Below the pieces are notes generated by a model. It was given only the letters and a program-made list of their open reading frames with translations. It ran no database searches and was not told the origin of the DNA. Below, piece after piece: positions 11,200-22,317 of a stretch of 64,000 nt of DNA; the first letter of the stretch is position 1, and each line of letters starts with the position of its first letter. The DNA is taken from assembly GCA_030268105.1 (NCBI GenBank), contig BSDZ01000017.1, forward strand, positions 124,001-188,000. The letters are read 5' to 3'. The position numbers were made by a program, and so were the translations under genes. Source of the DNA: Volvox africanus (taxonomy: Eukaryota > Chlorophyta > Chlorophyceae > Chlamydomonadales > Volvocaceae).

Positions 11200-12960
11200 A
11201 TAGCCGCAGATGCAACCGCGCCAAGGCCAAGGCCACCTTGGCCAGGCTTCAACCTGGGTGGAGGGGTGAGGAAGGGGCGCCTGGCTGGGGGCCGTCAGCA
11301 CTGGCGCCAGCATGAGTAAGTTAGATGGGGTCGAAGCCAGGTGAGGGTCTACCCGGGCCAACGATGAGGACCTGACGGTGCTTCCTAAACGTACCTCCAA
11401 CATAAGTAGTATCTTACCGGTGTGATATTGCAGGGCATCATGGCCCATATACAGGAACCCGTGAGCCGCTGGCGCCGCCCTGAGTGGGCTTAATACCCGA
11501 GATATACCATCGGGCTTCAGGCAGAGAGAGATTGATGGTGGCGATGTGGTTGGGTGCCAAGGGCCCACGTGCCGCACTCGTCCGGACCGGGCTGCTAAGG
11601 CAACGGCAACGGCAATGGCAGTGAACCCAACCCAGGAAGCGACCCAGTTGTTCCTATCGCAACATCCTCCCCGTGTAAGCTATGTGGCTTCGCTCCCTTA
11701 ACAAGGTAGGTATTGACCTGAGGACCCACCTGCACCCCCGACTGCCGCACTGATACGTAGTACCGCAGCAGCAGGTCCAGCGCCGCGTCAATGAGCTGCA
11801 CCAGTGGCGACATCAGCGCTACGGTATGGCGAATTCATCTGTCCCTTACACCACCTGGCAACTACATGGAACTCCTCGTCAGCGGCCGCTGCTGGTTCCC
11901 TCGTCCGGAGTCCCCGAGTCAACATCCCTTCTACAGGATGCTACAGTACCAGATCAAACCGGGTCTCGTTCAACCCGGACCAACTGCCACGACAGCTTCT
12001 CGGCACGAGGCCGTTGGCCCCACTGTACACGCCGCAACTACCCTATCGCCTGCCGCCGCCGCACGGTTCGCTGACCGCACTGCCGTCAGCAGCCGAATCA
12101 GGAGGCTCAGCTGCTGCCGCTTACCGCTCAGATACTGCGCTGAAGGGGGCAAGGCTGGGGCTCCTGCGGGCCGAGGAGAGGAAGAAAGGGATGGATAATC
12201 GTGATAAACAGTGCAGTTAAAACCATCACAGGTCGTTGCGGCTCCTTGCAAAGTGCCTGACGCCCCAACAGGGGCTAACATCCGTGATCTGAAACGTAGG
12301 AGGGTGACGACCTACTGGAGGCTAAACGTGTGAGCCCAGGGGCTTCCGAGGCTTTTTGTCCACCTCTCCACTGTCACCCATCGACATCGTCCCTTCCGCC
12401 ATTCAGCTTCACCGACATCGACACGGCGTTCAGCAGCATCGTCAACATGACCACAGTGGTTGCACGGGTCGAATCACCAACTGCGACAGCAGGTCGCAGA
12501 GCAGCTGCAGCGGCCGACGGCTGAGGGACACCTCCATATTGCCACCGCCACCATAACCGCCGGGGAAACCCCATAGCACCAGCGGGTTTATCTGGCAAAT
12601 GGAAAGAGCACCCACCTACACCACTGCCACTGCAACTGACCGCAGCGATGCGGCGACGTAGGGGCCTCCTGTGCTGATGGGCCAGACGAGTGACCCACAG
12701 TGAGGCCAGGCGGGTGAAGCGACCCCAGGGTCCCCGAAAGCCATCCACAGATGGGGTGGTTCCGGAGCCAAGTGCCGTCAGCCAGAGGTCCTGGACGTCC
12801 ATTTTGACGCTGAGGCATGCGGGAAGGGATGACACGAAAATTGCGAATAGGACCAGTGCGCTGTTGCACCGAAAACGAAAGTGTAGTCGTGTGGTATACT
12901 GAGCCGTTGGAGCTGACACATTCCAGGACCCTGAGGTCCTGACATACCCGAGGGCGCACT
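11200..12960 (-). CDS. Possible multi-exon gene, unresolved
   Basis: Several minus-strand segments look like exons. One at 12699-12809 follows TGCCTCAG and ends at GTGGGT, encoding VQDLWLTALGSGTTPSVDG. Another, beginning near 12595 after a TTTGCCAG acceptor, encodes MEVSLSRRPLQLLCDLLSQL. Another near 11735-11822 follows a CGTAG acceptor and ends before GTGGGTCC, encoding LIDAALDLLLRYYVSVRQSG. A last one ends at a GTAAGA donor near 11418 after HGFLYMGHDALQYHT. The phases could not all be reconciled and no family is recognised, so I give only the span. The helical, leucine-rich character would suit a HEAT-like or membrane-associated protein, but this is a guess. Confidence 0.3.
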
Positions 12961-12969
12961 CGTACCTAC

Positions 12970-14430
12970 GTACCTCACCAACTACTTATCCACTGGCCAT
13001 TTCCACTGACCAATGTGCTGACCAAACTAAAACCGAAACAACTCAGTTCCATCCCTTCCGAGTCCTGTCCGCGCCCTCGCGCTTCACCCTCTGGGTGGCA
13101 TCTCTAACCTACCGCCTTGAGAGCTCCTCCTGCAGACTGCCCACGGGAATAATGAGTTATTGATAAGGGCTGAAAAGGAGCTTTACAGGGTGTTGCCAGG
13201 TGCTACAGCAACTGCCCCACTTAGGAACTTAATAGAGCCATTGCTGGCCGTATGGTCCTGTGTGTACCGTATCATCAGCCACTACCGCCCACTGATAATG
13301 GCTGTGTGAGGCGCCTGGAGGAGGAAGGTGAGAATACAAAAACTGCAATTATGGGCCAGAACTGTAATGTACCAACCAGGGAATTTTTAAACGGGAATCA
13401 CACGGGAGACATACTATGGTACACGGACCAGGGAGCTTCCAGATCGGTATATGAAAGTTGAAGCTAAGACGCCAGGATAACCAAGGCATTTTAGGGCTAG
13501 CCCGGTGCGAAAGGATCCGAGTAGTCGTGATTTGCAGCCGCAAAATTGTAACTTGGTTCAGTCAATGCAGAATTGCTACACGCTCGGCTTCAGCATATGA
13601 GGAAGGGGAAGGGTTCCCAATGTCAGTATCCCGCGTGCCCTCCATAAACCACTCATTCTATCTCTTTCTTTGACCTATCAGTTGAACTCCTCGTAACCAC
13701 CATCAACCCGTTAAGAACCTGCCAACTCTACACGACACCCGTAGCACAGCCACAAGTAGATGTGCATCAGTGCACCACCCCATGAAAGCACGGATGACCC
13801 ATCCCATCCGAAGGAAGCCAGTGAAAAAGGGAAACCATATCCCACGGCAAAGCCATCCGTCCTGCACTCGCACGTCAGTACAGTCACTCAAAGGCAAAAG
13901 GCAGGAATCCCCACCTCGAATTCCCATCCCGCCCTCCAAAACATCATACAGACACACGGCCATGGTGCAGAGGGGCGAGAGCTAGAGCGTTCATGATTTT
14001 CTCCTGAAGGAAGTTAGTGGCAAGGTCACCTGCGTTGCCTTCTGAGAAGGAAAACACATCAAGACAGGTGACTCTATACAGTCTTTGCCCCGCCCACTGC
14101 GGCTATCAGTTCTTGTGCCCGGGTCCATTGCTATCCGGAAGTCCCCACTCACAACTGCAAATCAGGTCTTTTCTCTCCTCTGTGGCGAAAAGTCCGCCAA
14201 GCTGATTTGCAGTCGTTCCTCAGCGCTTTAGGTCAGTTTACCCATCCTTTAAAAACATGCGTGCAGCGCATACACAAGTGTATGCACATTGCACCTGCAA
14301 ATAATGCACTTGCTTGCAACTTTGCTGCTGACCGCTCCGTGACGCGGTGCTTGCAGGCCGAAGCCGCATTTCACGCTCCATCCCAACTCATGTTCAGAAC
14401 ACGCACGCACTCGTATAAGAGGGTCATATG
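12970..14430. other. Intergenic, downstream of the poly(A) polymerase gene
   Basis: There are short open frames only, on both strands, without domains or consistent splice sites. The region nearest 14435 should hold the 3' UTR of the minus-strand poly(A) polymerase. I see no AATAAA or TGTAA-type poly(A) signal at an obvious distance. Confidence 0.5.
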
Positions 14431-14435
14431 GTCGA

Positions 14436-17400
14436 TCAGTCAAAGAACACGTGTGATCGCTGCTCGGACCCCCTCGGCTGCCGTGCCTGGAACTGTTGCT
14501 GGGTCAGCGCAATGGGAGCACGCGACCGGTCCTGCTGTTGGATTGGAGGCGGTCCCCGGCTGTAATATCCCTGGCTTCCTGCGCCACCGTAGCCGCCTCC
14601 ACTGTCGCCATCGCGATTGTATCCGCTGCCGCGTGGGTCACCACCGTAATAACCGCTATCTGACCGACCATAACTCTGGTGGTGATTGTGGTGATTGCCG
14701 TGGGAATGGTGACCGTGGTGATGGTGGCGGTGGTCGTTGCTGCCGCCGCCGGCACCATGGTCAGAGTGGTGGTGGTGCTGCGAGCTGCTGTGATGGCGGT
14801 GATTGTGCTGCTGCGGCGGCGGAAAGTAACCAGGGTGGAATATTGGCGCCTGCACTGGCTGCTGCTGCTGTTGCTGCTGCACTGTCACCAGGGCGGGCCG
14901 CCGCTGCGGTTGTCCCTGAGATTGGTGATGGTGGTGATTATGCTGCTGAGCATGGTGGTAATGATTGCCATGACTGGTAGGCTGCTGCTGTTGCTGTTGT
15001 CCCTCGTGGCGATCAGGTTGTTGCGCCGGCCTGCTCCCAGTCTCACGTGGAGAGCGGCGGCCTTTCTGGGCGGTTGGCTGCTTCTGCTGGCGCCCTTCAA
15101 CCCGCACACGTTTGGCGCTTCGTGCCGGTGTTGCTACGCCGGCCGCTGCATCTGCAGGGCCCTCTGGCACCGGCGGCAACTGTCCCCTACCACCGGCGGC
15201 GGCGGCATTTGGAGGCTCTTCGCGACGGCGTTTCTGTGGCCGCTTTTTGCCGCCGCCATTGGCCTCTCCATCCCCTCCTACACTACCTCGGCGACCCTCC
15301 TGTTTTCGCTGCGCCTTCCGCTCCTTTCGCCTCGCTAGAATTTCCTCCCTTGTCTCTTTTCCCTGCGCCGCATTCCCTGCCACTGTTCCCGCAGCTGCAT
15401 CCTGCGTCCGAAGCCCCTTAGGTGTTCGTGGCGTCTTCCCACTTGCCTTACCCGCCTTCCCACTCTGCCTTCCAGCCACACTATCACCTCCACCGCCACC
15501 TCCCGAGCTATCTCTCCCGCGCTTTTTCTTTGCACCGCCACCGCCCGGCGTGCTTCCCCGCCCACTATCTTTACGTTTATGGGCCCCCGGTGACTCCTGC
15601 TGCATTCTTTCGTTGCGCTGATGCTCCCGCAGCTGTGTCGGTTCCTCTTCGAGCGGCTCCCCTTTGCCAGGAGGCTCCGTATAATAGCCTGACTCCCGGA
15701 GGTGAGGCACTCGGTTACGTGGGCGGCTAGCCAGGATGGGGCCCAGGCGCAAGATACGTGCAAGCAGCGACTCGTAGCAACGTGAAGGCGCCGTCAGTAC
15801 CTGCAAATAGGAGCCAGATGGCCGCAGCAGATGGGGCAAGGCTGTCAGGGGGAAACGACTGTATGCGGTCCGGCAACGCGGGACAAACATAGCGGCCAGG
15901 GAACAGAGCTGGTAGGGCCGCTTGCTTCTGCTGCTCTCCTACCAGAGCTTGCCCTAGTTTCATAGCCCCATATGACAGCTACCCGCCCCTACATCCACAG
16001 CTGCCATACAAAACTGCCACAAGTGCCCCTTCCCGTCTCCACACCAAGGCCAAGTTTTCTCCCTCGTTGCGGAGTACCGACCAAATCTTAACCGATGCGC
16101 CACTCCGCAGACAGCACACCTGGTATGCGTACTCAAAGGCCGTCTTTATGCGCATGATGTTGAAGGAGTTGCGGCAGACGTCGTTATCAGAATCCTGCAT
16201 GCCAGGCAGATATGTAGATGGCCTTTAAACAGCAGTGTTCAAGACACGCGCGAGCCCCCTGACGATAACTCTCACATGCAGTACAAAGACCCCAAGTCCC
16301 TAACCGGCCCAATTGAAAAGGGTCTACACAATCCAACCCTAAGCTGTCATCCCTAAGGTAACCCACCTTAGGGTCTTCCACTGATAGCAGGAAGGCACGA
16401 TCCTCATTCAACCAGCCGACGAAGTTGGAGCGCGTGTCATCCGGGGCGTCCTTATCGACCTTTCGAAAGAACTGGCCACCCGCGGCGCAGCTAATGCCAA
16501 CCTGCAGGGCGCGACGTAAAGAGGAACGGCGTGTCCAGAATGGTAACACTTTGGTAGTGATGGTGCCGATCCTGGCGGTGGTGGTGGCGGCGCATAAGAG
16601 CGTATCTCGTGGTGGTGGGAGGGTGAGGAGGGTTTGGGTCTCTACTTGGTGCTTTCTTTCTTTTAGCCCCGTGGTGCTGCCTTTCCCGACTTGTGCCAGA
16701 TTTTGTTTTGATCTAAGCCGGCGCTTTCGTCTGTCGGGCAGCTACTTAAGCATACCGGCATCAGCATCTAAATAAAAGAACGGGCCGACCGACGTGACCG
16801 GCATTCCCCGGCACTCACTCACTCACATCGTTAATATTGACGACGCGGCCGTAGAACCGGAAGAAATCCACAACCAACGTCCCCAGCCCCGGTTCCACGC
16901 CGCCGCTACAGGACGGCAGCGCCGCGTCACCAGCAGTTCCGTATACCGGCTGCGCTGGCTGCGGCCCTTTTGGCTTTCGTGATCCATGCAGCTGGAGGAA
17001 CGCGGCGACAAGCGTGACGAGTGCGTAGGAGCCGATGCCGCCCGTATAGACTTCATTGAGCTCGCGCTGTTGCAGAAAGAGCTTAAGGCAGAGAATCAGC
17101 GGACGCATCATGGGCCAGGAGGTAGTCATCTCCTTGACCAGTAAGGCGGCCTGCCAGGTGAGTTTCCGTCCCAGGACAGTAGGGAGTCAGTGAGGCGTGG
17201 GTCAGTGGGGCGTGAGTCAGTAAGGCGTGAGTCAGTGAGGCGTGGGTCAGTGGGGCGTGAGTCAGTGGGGCGTGAGTCAGTGAGGCGTGAGTCAGTGAGG
17301 CGTGGGTCAGTGGGGCGTGAGTCAGTGAGGCGTGGGTCAGTGGGGCGTGAGTCAGTGAGGTCATAAGGAGCAATTCGTGTGCGCAGATCAGGGGGGAATT

Positions 17401-20069
17401 CTTTTAGAGAAGGCGACGGAGAAGGCAACGGAAGATGCAATGAAAGGTGGTGGAAGGCAACTTAATTCTAAAGATTAAGGGACAAGGCACACAGCAGTTG
17501 TGACGTTCGCAGGGGAAGGGACAACCCAGTAGGCACACAACATTTTATCCGCCCGAAGCAAGAAGCGGTCATTTCAGGAAACATAATCAACAGACTTGTG
17601 GCCTGGAGGAAGCGGTCGTGACAATGACGGCAGGTTGGCATCTGCCCTCAATAACCCCGCAGTCCAGATGCGGCCCCCCTCCCCTCCTCTCCCCTTCCCC
17701 TGCCTGGGTCTGTCTACCCCTACCAATGATTCCCCCACCTGTGGTCCGTTGGCCACATCGAAAGAGACATCAAAGGCCAGGTGGCCGTAATCCACCGTCT
17801 CGAACTTGACAATAGGCACGCGCGCTTTACCGACGACCTAATACATGCACAAGCGGAGAAGGTGCAAATAGGGGGATATCCTTAAGAAGCCATGCTGATT
17901 TGCGTGTACTGTGTGGATATGTCATGCCTCTCTTGTGTGTGTGCGCTTCGTAAATGGGACTGGGTCACTGCGACTGGGACAATGCACAACGCGGTTCTTC
18001 GGAGCCAAGCAGCTGCAGCCACCGATCAATCAGCTTCCCATTCGACTAGCCCCACGAACTGCCCACCGGGCACCACTACTACCACTCACCTGGATGTTCT
18101 GCGCGACCTTGCGACTGTTCAGCGCATTGCCCAGGGCCTTCAGGCCGGACTGCACATTGCTGCAGCCGCTGTCCAAAATGACCAGATCAATGTCTGATGT
18201 CGGCACGTACAAACCGGTGGCGTACGACCCGAAGATTTCACATCTGCGATTGGCGGAGCTTTGTCAGTGAGAAGATTGGAAACACGCGAGTGAAGGTTAT
18301 GAAGCCGAGATAATTCAAGACCCGTCGGGAAACGTGACGACGACGTCATCGGGCCGGCCGATCCACATCAGCACTTCGACCGGGCTCCAGAGATTACTCA
18401 TCCCCCGAGGACACCCCCTGAGGTTCACATCCATCACGTCCACCACACAACCTGAAATCCGCCCACAAACACATCCTTGAGGGAGCTTGAAGTATCGTGA
18501 AAACCTCCCTACATGCAACTGCATGACCATATTTACCCGCTCATCTATTAGCTGATAATTAGTTGGTATATTACAGTTGTTGGTTAGCGCACAGTGCCTC
18601 CAATTGAGTCAGTTGTTGTCTCCTAACCCCGACGCAACCCAGGATTCCCAACGCCACGCTATCCTTGGCTAGTGGTCAGCGGTCAGCTCTCAGGTGCCAG
18701 GGAAGAAACAGCTTTTGGGTTAAAGAGTGGGCAGTAGCGCCCTCCCGTGCCTGAGTTTCTGGATGTAACCGGGCGCGTCATCTTTCGCTACCCGCCGCGT
18801 ATGTGTCTGTGTCGTGCAACATCCCAGTCTCTGAATGGGAAGAGATACCCACCTGGCTTGGGGCCAGATGGAGCGGACTACCTCAGACACCACTGCCACT
18901 GCCTCCCGCCGCGCCGCTGCCTCCTCGGGTGTCGGCTGAACCAGCTCACACAGCTCAACGAGCTCTGAAAAATGCATGCACGCGTTATACGACCGTTTGA
19001 GTGTTGGATCCTTATGCATACCTTCGTGACTTTTCGCAGGGCCAAGCCCCAATGCGTAACCTACATGTGACTTGATGAAGACCTTAAAGTTGAGCCAAGG
19101 GAAAGTGGGATCGCGAAACCAGGCAGAGGGACACATCCGGGCACATGTAGGTAATACTACATGGAACCGGAAGACTTGGCCGGTTTGTGCATTCGGCACA
19201 AACATCCACCGCCTGCCATCCCGCTATCGCCCTTTGAAATTGCGCACATCCGGCTGCCTGCTTCTGAATCCTCATCTATATTCATACGCAGACACACGTC
19301 ATATGATCGTGCAGGTCTAGTAGTAAAGCCCCAAAATTTACGCGCGCATAAACCACTAACCTTGATGAAGGCGTAAGAGCGGGCTGTCAATGCGGGACAC
19401 GTACGACATCCAATACGGCCGCTGTCCGAGACGGCGAATATCCTCCTGCTCTGCCAGTTCATCCGCTGAACCTGGGGCTGCAGCCCTCGGGGTTGTGGCG
19501 GGCTTTGTCGTGGCAGATGGTGGCAGAGGAATGAACTCGGCCATGACGGGTTTTGCGTCCTTGTCACCCAAATCCGCAACTTCCGCGGATGTTGCCGTGG
19601 CCTGTCCCACTTTCGGAGCTGCTGCTTTGGTCATATCGCTTTCGGAATCTGACAGGAGGCTGATGACTATCACTGGCGGCTTAGCATTCGCCATAGAGGG
19701 CTCCCTGGGCACACACCCGGACTCATCCTTTGGCCGCTGCGTCTCGATCTCTGGCTGTGCTAAAGGCTGTTTCGGTGAAGTAGTTTGATTACATGCCGTT
19801 TGCGGCGTGCCTCCCGTTGACAACCAACCTGCATAAGAAGACAAGCCCTCATTACGTTGACTTGGCGCCCCATTGTCTTCCGCTGTTTTTGCCCTAAATA
19901 AATCCGGTGCAAGGTTTGGTAAAAGAGCTTTGGCAGTCGGCACTGAAGATATCAGAGTGTCGAGGAAAGAGGAGCTGGCCGCCTTGGGCGGAGCCGTTCC
20001 ACAGCCTGTACCACCAAGACCTAAGGTAAAGCCTATTGAGTTGTAGGCAATTGATCGTTGTTCGGTCAT
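14436..20069 (-). CDS. TRF4/PAPD5-like non-canonical poly(A) RNA polymerase, 990 aa
   Basis: It adds short poly(A) tails to nuclear RNAs, marking them for the exosome; TRF4-type enzymes act in TRAMP-like complexes. Eight exons join in phase: 19361-20069, 18853-18964, 18090-18243, 17739-17837, 16827-17150, 16367-16501, 16120-16194 and 14436-15800. They total 991 codons with a TGA stop. The ATG at 20069 is the first in the 5' frame; an upstream exon is not excluded. Residues 1-236 are a disordered N-terminus. The nucleotidyltransferase motif is CEIFGSYATGLYVPTSDIDL with Asp291 and Asp293, and the third catalytic Asp is probably Asp348 in LAFDVSFDVANG. Residues 359-536 form the central and PAP-associated region (MRPLILCLKLFLQQRELNEVY, then SVEDPK joined to DSDNDVCRNSF, the base-recognition motif). 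Residues 537-990 are a Lys/Arg-rich then Gln/His/Gly-rich tail with runs such as HNHHHHQ. All catalytic residues are present, so it is probably active. Identity is firm; the exact paralogue is not. Confidence 0.95.
16351..16373 (-). other. Inverted repeat over a 5' splice site
   Basis: CCCTAAGG at 16351-16358 and CCTTAGGG at 16366-16373 are perfect complements separated by 7 bases. In the minus-strand pre-mRNA of the poly(A) polymerase gene, the donor junction of exon 6 (exon ends at 16367) falls inside the stem, so the site could be partly hidden by base pairing. Confidence 0.6.
17184..17361. repeat. 15-base minisatellite in intron 4 of the poly(A) polymerase gene
   Basis: About twelve tandem copies of GTGAGGCGTGAGTCA (plus strand) alternate mainly between GTGAG/GTGGG and CGTGAGTCA/CGTGGGTCA variants. 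Read in the direction of the host gene, each unit contains CTGAC and/or CTCAC, which fit the general branch-point pattern. The array lies about 30-210 bases upstream of the exon 5 acceptor at 17151-17153. The plus strand also carries repeated TGAGTCA, a bZIP (AP-1/GCN4-type) core. Confidence 0.9.
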
Positions 20070-20428
20070 TTCCGTCAATCTTAGTTTGCAAGGCAATGAC
20101 TTGACTTGACACGCCAGAGCCAACGCCTGCACAGACGATCTTCTTAATTATTATCCTCCCACATAATTCCAAATCATGCATTCATTTCATCTGAAAGAGT
20201 GGTAGGCAATTTGTGAAGCTGATGCGATGCAAGACGCGACGAACTGTTCCGTTTTCGTACTACTCATGAATTGGTTGGGTACAAAGCTCATTACGCAAAT
20301 TTCTAAATATTGAAAACTTTTTAATGGAGAATCGCTCATTCATGGTATGAACAAGACCTGCAAACCACCAACAAATAGAAAGTTAGGTTCATGGTCGACC
20401 TGCCATCGACCCACAACTTTTGCATAAC

Positions 20429-22278
20429 ATGCCCAAAACCAAGCTAGCGGGACTTAAGCAGCAGTTACGTGCCGCAGAAGAGGATGTCCAGCTCAAGGTG
20501 AAGTGCTATTTTAGTGTTTTCCAAGGGGTTGCGGTTTCCGTGGCGCTCGGAAGTATGATGAATGCCCGGCATCGCCTTTAAAATTGTCATAATTTACAAT
20601 ATGGGAATAAAGTGCAGTGTTTGATTCAACATGGCCGATTCTTTGGAGGTTTATGTAGCCGTACTTCGCGCGGGAACCCGCCCCGCCCCGCAGGCCCAGC
20701 AGCTGGAGGAGCTCAGGGAGCAAGTCGAAGAAGCGCGATCTAAAATAGAACACCTCGAAGGCGAAGTCAATACGAATGCTGCGTTGGAGGACGATGGTAA
20801 GGACCAGCGCCCGGCTAAGGACTCCCCAACCGAAATTCCTGGCATATGGGTATGCCGCTCACTCTGACCGCAACAGCTCAAACCGGATACCAATCCCACC
20901 ACGGTGCAAGTGCAAGCCTAATTTTGCGCTCATAACGAGAATTGAGAAGGCCATGACCCTTGGGTCTGCGCTACATGAACCTGCAACAGTGCAAATTTGA
21001 ATGCAGTCGCCCATAGAAGAGAGTTTTATTTATAGATATGAAATCATAGCACCCATGGATGCTCACATCTAAGAGACGGTCTTAGGTTCCGTAACTCTCC
21101 CTCTCTTGTCCCCCTCTCTCTGGGTCCTTGACCCCGGGGTCGGCTTGAGCAAAATTCCCTGTTATAAAATATTGCTCTTTGTTGTTAAATTATTATTGTT
21201 GTTCTTGCTCTCTAAATGTCCCTTCCCTTTTTCCTTTCCACATCGGGGTTGGTAATTGTGCTCTTTAATAGCATCTCTACAGCAATACCGGGTCTCGTGT
21301 ATTCGCCCTCCCCTCTTTCCGCTTCCAAAATTCCCCAACCCCGCAGTGCAAACCCTCCTACGGCATCAGCGGGAGACCGCTGCGGCATTCATGGATTATG
21401 AGGTAGATATGCCAGATAAATATTATCATGGAACTAGGGTGTTAAGAGATCTGGGGGCGGGAGGAGGAGTGGGAGCAGCGAGTAGGCCACGCAATGAAAG
21501 CCCAGGTGCAGTAGATAGATCAATGATAACGTCACGTGCGGCATCGCACCGCATCCTGCAAGTATAGCATCAGTCACATACTCCTGCCAGTTGCGATCCG
21601 CTGGCGCGAGGCCCACTCGTCTCCCGTCATACCGTTAATACACGTGCGGCATCCGGTTAATAGTGCTCCGGTGTGGGTGCGGCATCATAGAGAAAGAGAG
21701 AGAGAGAGGAAAGCGCGCCCTGCCCTGCTGGTCTTATCATCCCAATCACAACCGCCACCACCACTCCGGGGACACCGCATCATTCCTCTCCTTTCTCATT
21801 TTTCATTCCGCATTCTTGGAGGAGGCATATCATATTTTTTGTTAATCGCACATCAACTTTCAATACGGTGTGCGTTTGCTGCCGGTGCTGATGCTGGTGC
21901 CGATGCAAGATGGGGTCAGTGCAAGCGCTTTTTACTGTTTTTGGCCAGCGTGTTGGCAAAGCCAAGTTGCTTGGTTGGCCGAGGGAACTATCCTGGTCGG
22001 TGACCAGATGCCCCCCGCGCAGTCCCGTCTCCGCCACCACGAGTCCTACCCCGTAAACCGTTGCAACAAGGAGTCCACTGGAGCCGACCATTTACCCTCT
22101 CCCCTGTGTACACCTGACCAACCATTTTCCCTTCTTTGTTCCTCTTCCAGAACCGGGTGCTGGCACTGGAGCTCCAAGGTCTGGTGGACCGATGGCGTAC
22201 CATGGACATCGAGGTGGGGTGGGTTGGAGTTGGGGTTGGGGATTGGGATGACGGGGTGGATTAATGGGATAGGATGGG

Positions 22279-22317
<39 letters not shown>

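Noticed and set aside
14679..15338. A 219-codon plus-strand frame
   Set aside because: It is antisense to the low-complexity last exon of the poly(A) polymerase, which has a complete phase-consistent model.
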